64,000 nt of DNA from Enoplolaimus lenunculus (Eukaryota > Nematoda > Enoplea > Enoplida > Thoracostomopsidae), in assembly GCA_030248215.1 (NCBI GenBank), contig JASANG010000244.1:62001-126000 (forward strand), given 5' to 3'. Made by a program: the position numbers and the translations under genes. Of the stretch, positions 1 to 10,300 are shown one piece after another. The notes under the pieces are model-generated. The model was given only the letters and a program-made list of their open reading frames with translations. It did not search any database and was not told the origin of the DNA. Within the stretch, counting starts at the first letter, position 1. Each line of letters starts with the position of its first letter.

Positions 1-2
1 AA

Positions 3-269
3 GTTAGAAAAGCAATTATTAATTGTTCAAAACGCGATTTAATACTTGCAATTGCAGAGTGCTTCTATAACATTCTTTGCGGCAATTTAATTCTTCGTCA
101 AACTGAGAAAAAGCGTCTAAGACGCTTTAGTAAAGTTTGCCGTAAAATTGTTCAGCCGACTACTTCGATAGCAGAAAAGAAGCGATTAGTGCTACAGAAG
201 GGTGGATCAATTTTGCCACTAATTTTGAAACCGGTACTTGTTGCACTACCATGGCTGCTAAAAGGATGA
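3..269 (+). CDS. Polinton small basic protein, C-terminal part (left-truncated by window)
   Basis: An open frame runs from the window edge to a TGA at 267-269. It encodes a Lys/Arg-rich protein with a pattern I associate with a small protein found across Polinton-type elements: a helix around 'LILAIAECFYNIL', a basic block 'EKKRLRRFSKVCRK', then 'KKRLVLQKGGSILPLIL' and a hydrophobic tail. A role as a virion core or DNA-binding protein is inference only. The gene overlaps the next one by 19 bp, as is common in compact virus-like elements. Confidence 0.55.
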   Translation, partial: VRKAIINCSKRDLILAIAECFYNILCGNLILRQTEKKRLRRFSKVCRKIVQPTTSIAEKKRLVLQKGGSILPLILKPVLVALPWLLKG

Positions 270-1021
270 CTTTGCTGCCAGCGGAATTTCTAGAAAACGT
301 ACAACGTCAGCGACGTATTGAAATGGCGACAGATACAAATGTACGGCTTTCTCTTGACAAAGAAATGGAACAAATACTAGCGGACACTCAATTGCCAATA
401 CACACCAAACTGCAGCTGTATAATCAAGTGTTGCAAAAATATCTACATTTGCAAACTGCCGCAAAACAACAAAGTGCAAACCCAGGCGTTCAGCAATCGT
501 TTAACTTGAACAGTAATGCACAACAATCTAACTTATACGCAAATTCAACAACTTCTGGCAGCGAATTTAATTTTCTTGCACTAGTTCCGAAACGATATCG
601 TGATCGCGCCTTAGCACTGGTAAAGTTAATTCAAGAAATTGGCTCACCAAGGGTATCATGGTCTGCAAGCGGTATTGTTTCTGTCGAGGGAAAACCTATA
701 ATTGGGTCACACATTGCTGATCTGGTATCTCACACAATGAAACCGAAGCAACCAAGACATAAGCCGGTAGGATACGATAAGTTCATAGAAGCGATTTCAC
801 AGCTTCCAATTGCAACCTCGTGGGTACCTAGCGTTAAGTTACGCCAGCGCTTGGAAAACTTACGAAAAAGTGGCAATGTACAACCGGGAAGCTCGAGCAT
901 GGTGTCAGACAACAGTTATTACAGTAACAACAGTGAATTGGTTTCCAGTGACGAAGCTGAAAATAATGAAGTTACTACAAAAATTGACATTTTAAAACAA
1001 TGGAAATCTCTGCCTGTGTAG
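251..1021 (+). CDS. Polinton protein of unknown function, 256 aa
   Basis: The ATG at 251 overlaps the end of the preceding gene. Residues 1-110 are polar and Gln/Asn-rich with a predicted helical N-terminus. Residues ~110-205 form the recognisable part: 'LVPKRYRDRALALVKLIQ', then a 'VSWSASGIVSVEGKPIIGSH' hairpin-like stretch, then 'KPVGYDKFIEAI'. The same layout (helix, 'SW..xG..V..G..I.GS', 'P.G...F..A') recurs in proteins encoded by Polinton-type elements in many animals. I know no established function. The tail is Ser/Asn-rich. An AATAAA signal follows 62 bp after the stop. Confidence 0.6.
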   Translation: MAAKRMTLLPAEFLENVQRQRRIEMATDTNVRLSLDKEMEQILADTQLPIHTKLQLYNQVLQKYLHLQTAAKQQSANPGVQQSFNLNSNAQQSNLYANSTTSGSEFNFLALVPKRYRDRALALVKLIQEIGSPRVSWSASGIVSVEGKPIIGSHIADLVSHTMKPKQPRHKPVGYDKFIEAISQLPIATSWVPSVKLRQRLENLRKSGNVQPGSSSMVSDNSYYSNNSELVSSDEAENNEVTTKIDILKQWKSLPV

Positions 1022-1082
1022 TTTTTTATGTATAACTCGTTGTTTATGTATTTATTTGTATTGTGTACTACTATATTTTTAT

Positions 1083-1088
1083 AATAAA
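1083..1088 (+). terminator. AATAAA polyadenylation signal of the Polinton 256-aa gene
   Basis: A canonical AATAAA lies 62 bp after the stop at 1021 and just before the TATA-like box of the polymerase gene, so the two genes appear to be separate transcription units. Confidence 0.4.
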
Positions 1089-1096
1089 AGAGTTAG

Positions 1097-1104
1097 TATA
1101 AATA
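1097..1104 (+). promoter_or_regulatory. TATAAATA box upstream of the Polinton polymerase gene
   Basis: TATAAATA lies 43 bp before the ATG at 1147. That spacing allows an initiator about 30 bp downstream and a very short 5' leader. Assignment is by motif and position only. Confidence 0.4.
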
Positions 1105-1146
1105 TCGCGTGCGCAAGCAATTTTTGCCACTTTTAATGTCATAACG

Positions 1147-4100
1147 ATGGAAATACGTCGGGTTGACGCTCCGTTATCAGGCTATCTAAAACGGTACACT
1201 ATTATTAGTAGCGAACTGTATCAAGATCTGACTGCGTATTTTGCAAATGCAAAAGCGGAAATAGAAACGTTGTGTCGTCAACTACTAGAGCAAGTAACAG
1301 CATTTAAATTGCATGTTCGAACTAGAATTCGATTTGTTAAAGCAACTGATCATGAAACTGTTGCCGATGCGTATATGAGCAATAGACAACGAATATTTCT
1401 GCAATCCAGTAATATCACTCACGCAGTTGAATCTGTTGTAGCAGAAATCTCAGCCAAAGTTGAAGATTTTTGTAGCAACGGATCAAACTGGGTAATCGAG
1501 CGTATTGTGGCAACCGATCTACACGTCGCCCGCTACCAGCCAGTTTCTGGATCCACGTATATGCCCCTGCCAGCACGCTTGAAGAACAAAAAGTGCATAG
1601 TAAATGTTCAAAACGACGACTATCGCTGTTTTCAGTGGGCCGTGTTGTCTGCGTTACACCCTACTGAGCGTAACGCGAACAGAGTTGGTAAATATCGCGA
1701 GTTTGTCAATGAGTGCAATTTTGAGGAATACAATTACCCGTTTGCATTGCGTGATCTGCCTGATTTTGAAAGGTGCAACAACTTGTGTATTTTTGTATAC
1801 GGCTATGATGAAACTGACGGTATTTTTCCGCTGTACACGTCAACACGCGAACAATGGCATCGACAACCGATAACGCTGCTTATGTTTCAAAACTCGGACA
1901 AAACGAACAGTCACTATTGTTGGATTAAACGGTTCGATGCGTTACTTTACAATCAACGCAAGCATCGCTGCCGAAAATATGCCTGCTTACGATGCTTGTT
2001 TCCTTTCTACTCTCCGGAACGCCTTTGGTGCCATCAGCGGCGTTGCCAGACGAACGCCGGAAGCAAAGTCGAGATGCCACATGAAAACGAAAAGCTGCTA
2101 TCTTTTACGCAGTTGTCGAAAATGTTGCGGCAACCGTGTGTATTCTACGCTGATTTCGAATGCGTTCTACGACCAATGCAAACATGTGCTCCTAGCTGTT
2201 CGACTTCGTACAGCCTGAATTTGTCAGAGCACGTTCCATGTGGGTTTGGTGCAATTCAAATAGTCCAGTGTTGCGATCAAGCTACAACAAGAACGACTGC
2301 ACTGCCAGTTGTATCGCGCAGCGAAAATGCAGTATTGGAATTTCTGCATTTCATAGTTGATGCAGCGATAGACTATCAGCGCAAAGTTGTGTCTCAACGG
2401 AAACCTATGGCAACTTTATCGTCGCATGAATGGAACCGCTACTTTAGTCACCCCAGTTGTACAATTTGCCGCAAAGAATTTTCGTCTTGTCAGCTTTGTG
2501 CTGCAAATTCGAACCGGCGAACGTGGTGCAAAGAATGCCGCGGCAAAATTGCTCGAGATCACTGTAAAGTGTGTGGTCGGTTTCGGGGGCCAACGCATCT
2601 ACGATGCAATATTGAATTTCAACTTAGCAAAGATGTATGCGTTTTCGTCCACAACCTTAAAAATTACGACTCCCATTTAATCATGCAAAGTATCGCAGAA
2701 GTTGCAGTTGCTCAAAACTTTCAGCTCGAGTGTGTCGCGAAAACAATCGAAAAATATATTATGTTTGCAATTGTTGTTCCACCAAACGACGACGACGATT
2801 TGCAATACAAGTGGCGCATCAAGTTTCTCGATACATTTCAGTTTCTACCCAGTTCACTCGATAGCTTAGTGGAAAATTTAAAGAGCGGCGCGAACGCACA
2901 ACAACATCCGTTCGCCACTGTTCAACATTTCTTCCCTTCGGAAAGCGATAACGAACTGTTGCTGCGAAAAGGCGTTTACCCGTACGAATACGTTGACAGT
3001 TTTGAAAAATTCTCGGAACTGCAACTGCCACCAATTGAACAATTTTACGGCGGCATTCAGCTGTGTAGCATATCTGAACAAAATTACAATCACGCGCTTA
3101 CAGTTTGGCATCATTTCAACTGCTACAACTTGGGCGATTACCACGATTTGTACTTGCTGTGTGATGTGCTGCTTTTATGCGATGTGTTCGAAAACTTTCG
3201 CTCATTTTCACTACAGCACTACCAGCTAGATCCTGCACACTACATGACTTTGCCTTCCCTAGGTTGGGCTGCTTGCTTGCGTCGCTCACCGTGTCAGCTC
3301 GAACTGCTTACCGATCCAGACATGTATACATTTTTTGAAGCTGGTATACGCGGCGGTGTATCGTGTATTATGCAAAGATTTGCGTACGCAAACAATCCCG
3401 AACTCGATGGTTTTGATCCCGCACTTCCTACAACGTATATCGTGAGTCTTGACGCGAACAATCTCTACGGCTACTGTATGAGCCAAAAGATGCCGGTTGC
3501 TCAATTCGAGTGGTTAGACGACGATGAACTACAAAACTTTAATGTATTCGACGTTTCCGACGACTCTGACAAAGGCTATATATTGGAGGTGGACTTGGAT
3601 TATCCTGAGCACTTACATGACAGCCACAATGAGTACCCGCTTGCTCCAGAAAAAATTGTCATAACAGATCGCATGCTGTCACGATACAGTGCCGACCTCA
3701 AGCGCAATTTAAATATCAAGTCTGTAAAGCAAGACAAACTTGTTCCAACTCTGTTAAACAAGCGCAACTATGTTGTACACTATCGTAATTTGAAGTTGTA
3801 CCTGAGTCTGGGTTTGAAACTGATCCAAATTAAACGGGCGATTAGATTTAATCAAGCTGCGTGGATGAAACCTTACATCAAATTTAATACAGAGCAGCGT
3901 AAAGTTGCTAAGAGCAATTTTCAAAAAGATCTATTCAAATTGCTCAATAATTCAGTGTTTGGGAAAAGCATGGAAAATGTGCGAAATTATGTCGATGTTA
4001 AACTTGTCACAGATGCCGACAAGTTTCGCAAACTTTCTGCAAGTCCACGTTTTGATCGGTGTGAAGTGTTTAACGAAAATTTAATTGCAGTAATGCTCAA

Positions 4101-4836
4101 TCGTGTGACAATTTGCTTAAACAAACCAATTTATGTTGGTTTCAGCGTGCTCGAATTATCCAAGCACCTGATGTATGACTTTCATTACAACGCATTTTGT
4201 CATATTTTTCCGCACCACCAACTTTTGTACACAGACACTGACTCGTTAACGTATGTAATTGAAACTCAAAATCTGCAATCGACACTCAAGCAGCACGGAT
4301 CGCTGTTTGACTTTAGCGATTATCCCGCCGACCACGAACTGTACCATGCGACAAACAAAAAGGTGATGGGCAAGTTTAAGGACGAAACAAACCGGACGCC
4401 TATACGAGAATTTGTCGGTTTGCGATCGAAGATGTACAGTATCTTGTGCGATGGGCATTCAAAAAAGAGAGCGAAAGGAATCAGTAAACCAGTTGTAAAA
4501 CGCCGAATAGCGCACGACGACTATTTAGAAACTTTACAAAACGGATCTATGTACCGCCACACAATGGTTGCAATTCGAAGTGAGCGGCACAAAGTGTTTA
4601 CAGTGCAACAATCGAAAATTAGTCTCAGTGCGTTTGACGACAAACGATATATTTTGGAAGGCGGTATTGAGACTCTCGCTCATGGGCACAAATCGATTTT
4701 AAATAATTATTCAAAATTGATTTTGTATGCTGTTTTATTTTGTTACTGTATTTTTAAAAATATATTGTTGTTAAAACTAGCCATTTCAAATTTCGTTTCA
4801 TGCAACGTTTGCGTGCGTTGTAAACGCGATTGTTGA
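1147..4836 (+). CDS. Protein-primed DNA polymerase B (Polinton type), 1229 aa
   Basis: This would copy the Polinton genome by protein-primed synthesis. In order: an N-terminal region with an OTU-like cysteine-protease-type segment ('DYRCFQWAVLSAL', ~residue 160), as in many Polinton polymerases; Cys/His zinc-binding clusters (~275-310 and ~440-500); the 3'-5' exonuclease domain opening at 'VFYADFEC' (~335); the 'VFVHNLKNYDSH' exonuclease motif (~500); palm motif A around 'SLDANNLYGYCM' (~765); motif B 'KLLNNSVFGKSMEN' (~930); and motif C 'LLYTDTDSLTY' (~1025). The length fits the family. The stop lies at the start of the first downstream hairpin repeat. The OTU-like call is the weakest part of this annotation. 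Confidence 0.9.
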   Translation: MEIRRVDAPLSGYLKRYTIISSELYQDLTAYFANAKAEIETLCRQLLEQVTAFKLHVRTRIRFVKATDHETVADAYMSNRQRIFLQSSNITHAVESVVAEISAKVEDFCSNGSNWVIERIVATDLHVARYQPVSGSTYMPLPARLKNKKCIVNVQNDDYRCFQWAVLSALHPTERNANRVGKYREFVNECNFEEYNYPFALRDLPDFERCNNLCIFVYGYDETDGIFPLYTSTREQWHRQPITLLMFQNSDKTNSHYCWIKRFDALLYNQRKHRCRKYACLRCLFPFYSPERLWCHQRRCQTNAGSKVEMPHENEKLLSFTQLSKMLRQPCVFYADFECVLRPMQTCAPSCSTSYSLNLSEHVPCGFGAIQIVQCCDQATTRTTALPVVSRSENAVLEFLHFIVDAAIDYQRKVVSQRKPMATLSSHEWNRYFSHPSCTICRKEFSSCQLCAANSNRRTWCKECRGKIARDHCKVCGRFRGPTHLRCNIEFQLSKDVCVFVHNLKNYDSHLIMQSIAEVAVAQNFQLECVAKTIEKYIMFAIVVPPNDDDDLQYKWRIKFLDTFQFLPSSLDSLVENLKSGANAQQHPFATVQHFFPSESDNELLLRKGVYPYEYVDSFEKFSELQLPPIEQFYGGIQLCSISEQNYNHALTVWHHFNCYNLGDYHDLYLLCDVLLLCDVFENFRSFSLQHYQLDPAHYMTLPSLGWAACLRRSPCQLELLTDPDMYTFFEAGIRGGVSCIMQRFAYANNPELDGFDPALPTTYIVSLDANNLYGYCMSQKMPVAQFEWLDDDELQNFNVFDVSDDSDKGYILEVDLDYPEHLHDSHNEYPLAPEKIVITDRMLSRYSADLKRNLNIKSVKQDKLVPTLLNKRNYVVHYRNLKLYLSLGLKLIQIKRAIRFNQAAWMKPYIKFNTEQRKVAKSNFQKDLFKLLNNSVFGKSMENVRNYVDVKLVTDADKFRKLSASPRFDRCEVFNENLIAVMLNRVTICLNKPIYVGFSVLELSKHLMYDFHYNAFCHIFPHHQLLYTDTDSLTYVIETQNLQSTLKQHGSLFDFSDYPADHELYHATNKKVMGKFKDETNRTPIREFVGLRSKMYSILCDGHSKKRAKGISKPVVKRRIAHDDYLETLQNGSMYRHTMVAIRSERHKVFTVQQSKISLSAFDDKRYILEGGIETLAHGHKSILNNYSKLILYAVLFCYCIFKNILLLKLAISNFVSCNVCVRCKRDC

Positions 4837-5560
4837 GCGGGGGACGTTTTAAGTCGTGAACCCCAAACACGACGAGCCTGAAGCTCTTAACTTTGCTCAA
4901 CAAAACACCCGCTTGCGTTTGCACGGGTGCTAAACTCCATTTTTCCACTACTCTGTATTTTCAGAACAAAGTTTTCGAATTTATCTTTCAAAAATTCATT
5001 TGTATAACTGAGTTGCTTTATTTGCTTTATTTTACTGTTTTTAAAAATTGAGTTGCGGTAGGTTTTATTTCAGCAACTGAGTCATTTTAGTTTTTAAAAA
5101 TTTGCGATGAAACGAGTTGTGTTACATTAGATTATGCGCCGATGTTGGGCGGGGAACGTATTACGTCGTGAACCCCAAACACGATGAGCTCGAAGCTCTT
5201 AACTTTTCTTAACAAAACACCCGTTTGTGTTTTTCCAGCACAAAGCTTTGGAAGTAAATCATTTGTATTATAGCTGAATTTGTTCTGAAACAATTTCTTT
5301 CAGCAACTGAGTTGCTTTATTTTAAGTTTTTAAAAATTGAGTTGCGGTAGGTTTTATTTCGGCAATTATATTATGTGCCGATGTTGAGCGGGGGGACGTA
5401 TTAAGTCGTGAACCCCAAACACGACGAGCTCGAAGCTCTTAACTTTGCTCAACAAAACAATGCGCTCAATTTGTCATGAATTGCTTAATCCCCATTTTTC
5501 TACTACTGCGCTTTATCTTACGCACACAAAGCTTTGCTTTTGTTCAATTTGAATTTTTTC
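4832..5560 (+). repeat. Three tandem copies of a multi-hairpin sequence behind the polymerase gene
   Basis: Copies start at 4832, 5144 and 5383 (spacing 312 and 239 bp). Each begins near GTTGAGCGGGG and contains a GTCGTG/CACGAC hairpin with an AACCCCAAA loop, then a GAGC/GCTC hairpin. The whole is enclosed by GTTGAGC/GCTCAAC in copies 1 and 3 (4832-4838 with 4895-4901; 5383-5389 with 5447-5453). Copy 2 keeps the inner hairpins but a weaker outer stem. The polymerase stop codon lies inside the first GTTGAGC. Between the cores lies AT-rich sequence with repeats of 'aattgagttgcggtaggttt'. Transcript 3'-end signal, replication-related repeat or structural RNA are all possible. Confidence 0.75.
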
Positions 5561-7356
5561 TGGTGCTTTTGAAATTTCGCAATATTGTGCAAATCGGCCT
5601 ACTAAACTTGCTCATTTTTCATCTAAGCTAACTCATAGATAGTGTTCAAATTAATTTTGAAACTCATCGTCAGTAATATCTTTTAGTTAACAGTAACTTA
5701 ACTAATCCAGTAGTGACTACACAAAACTCGCAGAGTTGGGAAGAGTTCTGCTGTAAATTTGCACGACCCTAAAACAATGTTTGAGAAAACAATAAATTCT
5801 TTGCAATTGAAGGTTTTAATCATGGCACAATCTAAATGAAAAAATATTGCGCCGCAGACAACAGTAACCTGTTGGATTTTGATCGAAACTTACAAAATAC
5901 TGTGCATGCTGTAACTTTTATACCCTAACCGTAGTCAAAACAAAGTTTTTTGCAGTTTATTGATGGTATATAAGCGTGCCAACAACCGCACAGTTGTCAT
6001 TCGGTATACCCCTACAGCTGCAGTCTCACGATAATAGAACACGAATTGTAACTATTTGCACAATGCAATTAAACATCAACTTGGCTTAAACTTTTTGTAT
6101 AAAAGCAAATTATTGCCACAACTTCAATGATTAGTTGGAAATGCCCTCATCACCACGGAATTTAACTGTGCCGTTATTTTCTTTGAAATTATTTTGAAAT
6201 GAGCTGAGAAATTTGACAAGAAGCAGGTAATTTTTAAGTTTAATAAAGGCGTCTATTGTGCAATGTATTCTCGCCACCGAACTCATGTATATTTACCACT
6301 CTGGTGTGCTACACCAACTCAGCAGCATAAATTACATATCGCGGTGCGCATAGCAATTTCAATCACTGCTACCTATTTGCGCAAATATATTGCATTGAAA
6401 ATCGCACTCTTAAGCACTGCATTGTTTACATCTCTTTGACAATGCATTAAATAAAGCATGCGTTCGTCTGCAACCACAAAAACTCAACAGGCTGTGCAGG
6501 TTTAAAACCTTACGAACGTGCATTTGCGTTTCTTTAAAGAACTTATTGTATACGCATGCAAATAATACATTTTAACTCTGCGCGCAAGAGTTTATATTTG
6601 AAATTTTTGTAAGAAGTTTACATGTATCGCTGTCTAATCTGCGATTTGAGAACCAGTTTATATATTGCAAAAAAGCATATTTACAAGTCGAAGCTGGCGT
6701 TTACGCTTTAATATTAGCTGCAATTTCTATTGCAACTGTACACTGTAAATTTCAGTGAGTAGGACTATCAGAACTCGGAATTTTGAGTTGATTCCGTTCA
6801 TTTTCAACTAGAATCAGAGTGAGAATCAACTCAACGCAGACTGAGTTAATGTTTACTGATGTTAATTCAGAAATAACCAACTCGCAAGGGCAGTTGATTA
6901 ATTAACTCGTTGGAATGTTCAGTGTATGTATTTTAGAACACAGCAATGCGGCAGCTATTGTTTTAAATTCGCACATAATGCAACTTTTTAAACCAGTTGC
7001 TCATTGAGCTTATCAGTTAATAGCACAATCTAAAATGCCGGTAACAGTTCGGAAGTTAGTCAACAATTTCAGCAATATTATTCTCAATCTTATTTAAATA
7101 TTTTAATTTTTCAACCGGAGCCTAATGTATGGAGCGAAGCCGTTGCGCCTATGTTTCGTTTTACAGTTCTGTTGTTAGTTTTAAAAATGCACAGGTTGGC
7201 ATTTTTTCACCAATGACCAATCATGCATGCACAATGCCAACTTGTTAGTCCTGGTTGGCGCATAGCCAAGTATGACTCATCATTTGGCACAGTGCCAACT
7301 ATTTGACATTTAAGTGAGCCAGAACCCCCATTTTTCTACTACTTATTTTGTTCCAG
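5561..7356 (+). other. Intergenic or intronic stretch between Polinton repeats and the first visible eIF3L exon
   Basis: No exon is recognised here; I looked for the remembered N-terminal half of eIF3L and did not find it. A good TATA-like box, TATATAAG, lies at 5967-5974 with no convincing downstream gene. A CACTG-ended inverted-repeat element occupies 6741-6924. Around 7195-7310, inverted 'TTGGCA/TGCCAA' motifs recur. The stretch ends with a pyrimidine tract and CAG splice acceptor at 7354-7356. Confidence 0.5.
6741..6924. mobile_element. CACTGTAAA-ended MITE, GAGTTGA type, copy 1
   Basis: The ends are CACTGTAAATTTCAGTGAGT and ...TTCAGTG in inverted orientation. The interior is made of repeated GAGTTGA/TCAACTC words. 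It is a diverged relative of the clearer copy at 15468-15719. Confidence 0.5.
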
Positions 7357-10300
7357 TTTCAATCATTTTGTCAGTACAAGATGAATCCAAGTAAACGATC
7401 CCCGGAAGAACTGGACGATATTAGAACGTTTGAGACTGAGGTTGGTGGTTTGGTTGCCTGTGTCTCTGTATTTTGACATATTTGCTGACAGTTTTATAAT
7501 TGCTGAGTATCGGTGAAAATACGTAGTTCAGTTGAATTTAATTTATGGCAGTTGTTCTGTCAGAAACGTAGTCAGGGTGGTTTACGGATCTAACACCTAT
7601 ACATTTGTGAGTTTTTTGTCTAACGAATTTTTGTAACCCTATTTCTAAAATGATTGCTACCTCAGTGGGTGCTGCTAGCGTTATGTAATGTTTTATATTC
7701 TTTGCTGGTCATATATTTCTAGTTGTCATTTTAGATATTTTACATATATCCAGTAATGAACATACTCTATTCGTTAGTTAAGAAGTCTCAGATAAATGAG
7801 CAGTTGGAAAAGTTAAATAAAGGCGGTAAGGATCGTTTTGTTTTTAGTACACTGTTATTTTAATAAGACGTAAGGGTTGCCATGCTTCTGTGCATTAACA
7901 ATTTTGTTTTGTTTTAAAAATAAACTTTATATTGTACTAATAGATGTGGTGTCGTCCAGGACTTGATGAGTTGTCAACTTTTCTCTGGGATCATATCTTA
8001 CTGATGGCTTTTCCGTTATATATATTCGCCAGGCCATTTAGATGACTAGTCAAAATCGTATGACTAAAATGCTAGCTAGCTTTAGTACTTTTCATTTTAT
8101 AGAGAATCCACTTGATGTGGCTGATGAATTTGGTCGACATCCGTTGTATTTCAAAATAGGGTACTTTAGTCTCATTGGATTGTTGCGGTTACAGTGTATG
8201 TTGGGCGATTATACGCAAGCGCTTCACAGCGTTCGTAATATTCAGTTCGATCCAACAGTAAGCGTTTCGTTCACTTTAATCAGTTTTGTAACAACGATTT
8301 TGGAGGAAATTTCTTCAAAGATTTTGCCGATTGTTTAGCAAAGATTTCAAAGGCAATAGCTGATGTTTTGCTTTTAGGGCCCGTATTCTCAAATGTGTTT
8401 AGCACCTATGACCAATTGGTAGTAAGTCATGCAGCGTTCAAACCAGTCAATGGATAGGTTCGATATTCAATAGATTTCGGATTTAGCCTCTAATAAAACT
8501 GCACCAATTTTGAGACCTACAAGAGCAGGAGTTCGTCAGTTTAGCAACCTATACATCGCTAGCTTGTGATGGATACTATTTACATAATGAATGCCTAGAA
8601 ATGAGTACAGCGCCAGTACATTCTAGAACACGTCAAACGTCTAAATACAAGTGACTTAGTATTTTAAAATAACGGTGTTGTACCAATTTTGGCAATTCAG
8701 TGAGTAACTAAACCTGATTTAGAAAAATCCAGCTGTTATTATTTCTTTTGCTTTCAGGGACTGTACAATACTGTGCCAAATTGCATGGTTACTTTGCACT
8801 ATTTTGTTGGATTTGTTAAAATGATGAAACGACAGTACACTGAAGCGATTCGGCTTTTTGTTAATTGTCAACTTTTTATACAACGCACTCGCAATATGTT
8901 ACAACAACAGCCGCGTTCGAGTTATCAGTATGATGTGGTAAGAAATTATCGTTCCATTATACTCATAATTGTATTTGTTTTGTTACTTCTTCATTTGGGA
9001 TTTCCAGCATGAATTATTTTGTAAGGCGTTTTAGCCGCAGGAACTAGTAATTATTGTTTATGTTATTCTTCGGAATGAAAAAGGCGGTAAAATTTTAACG
9101 AAACACTTTCAAACTCACCACATTATCACTTCGCATTTGGTCAGGTGACTAAGCCTCTTAAAAATGAAGCCTGATAGCTTTGTGCTCATTTTCAATGCCA
9201 TGATTATATTAAGTTGTTGGTAGTCATGTTTAAATTGGCTTGACAGTGTGAGCACAGTATTAGTATATTTTTGTCGTTAGGCCTGTAGCCAGCTCGGGGT
9301 AAAACAATTTCAGTAGGGGTATGGTGTTGAAATAGAAGCTTACAAGTGCTGCTAAAACTATTCTAGGAAACCAAAATGTTTCACAGGGAAGCTCAGTGCC
9401 CTCAGAAACCCTCTAGGTACGGGTCCGCTTGTCGTTACACTGATCTTAGTTCTTTATGTCTGCGTAGTGCAACGCACTTAATGCTTGTTTTAGATTAGTA
9501 AAACTAATGATCAAATAACACACTTGCTCGCCATTTGTTTATCGTTACAACCGCAACGTATTGATGAAAGCATTCAAAATTTGTTAATGGAAAAGTTTGG
9601 CGACAAAATGTCTCGAATGCAACGAGGGTGAGATTTTTACAGCCACTGTAGGTTCACAGATCAGAATTTATTAAAATATTCTAGGTGTTTACGGGAACTG
9701 TAGAATGGTCTTTTGTTAGTTCTTTATGTAAACATATCTGGCTTACATATTTCAGGTTCCCAATTATGTAGCTTGGAATGCTATGTTGTTCGCTTTAATA
9801 GTTTCGAATGTTTGATTACTTATTACACTTTCTATTAATTATTCGGAAATTAATTTAATGTATGCATGCTTCTCAATAAAATATATTTCCGAGTCTACCG
9901 TAGCGCACAATTGAACACTTTGAGATTATACTATGCGTCTAAACTTTATTATTAATTTTGTAATTGAAAAATGTAGTTGGTAATAAATTGATGTTACTTA
10001 CGTGCCGTCATTACAGTGAAGCTTGAAACTTTCATACGTATTTTGCAGTGAGCTTGCTGACTTTGAATCATCGTTTCAAATGGCGTGCCCAAAGTTTCTA
10101 GCACCAACGATTACTGTAACTGATCCTGCTATGAATTATTCGAAGGTATGGCTTGTGCTCCCAGATGTTTTTTAGGTTATTGTTTTGAAGTTGCCGGGTT
10201 GCATTAGTATTAGCCCACAGTTGCGTAGTCATTTAAACTTATACTTTTATTCCATGAAAACTAGTTAGTATCTGCAGTACAGTGTGTTCATATATCATAT

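Larger units (their letters stand above)
1..5560 (+). mobile_element. Polinton/Maverick-type element, right part (cut by window edge)
   Basis: Three same-strand genes typical of Polintons lie in order: a small basic protein, a 256-aa protein with a Polinton-specific C-terminal domain, and a protein-primed family B DNA polymerase. Downstream of the polymerase come three tandem hairpin-bearing repeats. The visible reading frames are open and I see no breaks, which suggests a young insertion. Integrase, ATPase, protease and capsid genes would lie left of the window if present. I could not define the right terminus or a terminal inverted repeat, so the end coordinate is the end of the last recognisable tandem repeat. 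The element lies on the same strand as eIF3L and probably inside one of its introns. Confidence 0.8.

Noticed and set aside
4832-5460. Hammerhead or other known self-cleaving ribozyme in the hairpin repeats
   Set aside because: The conserved CTGATGA and GAAA core of hammerheads is absent, and I could not match another known ribozyme class.
8042-8102. ATG at 8042 as a start for an eIF3L exon
   Set aside because: Homology to eIF3L begins at 8103 after an acceptor AG; the stretch before it has no match and the preceding exon joins at 8103 in phase.
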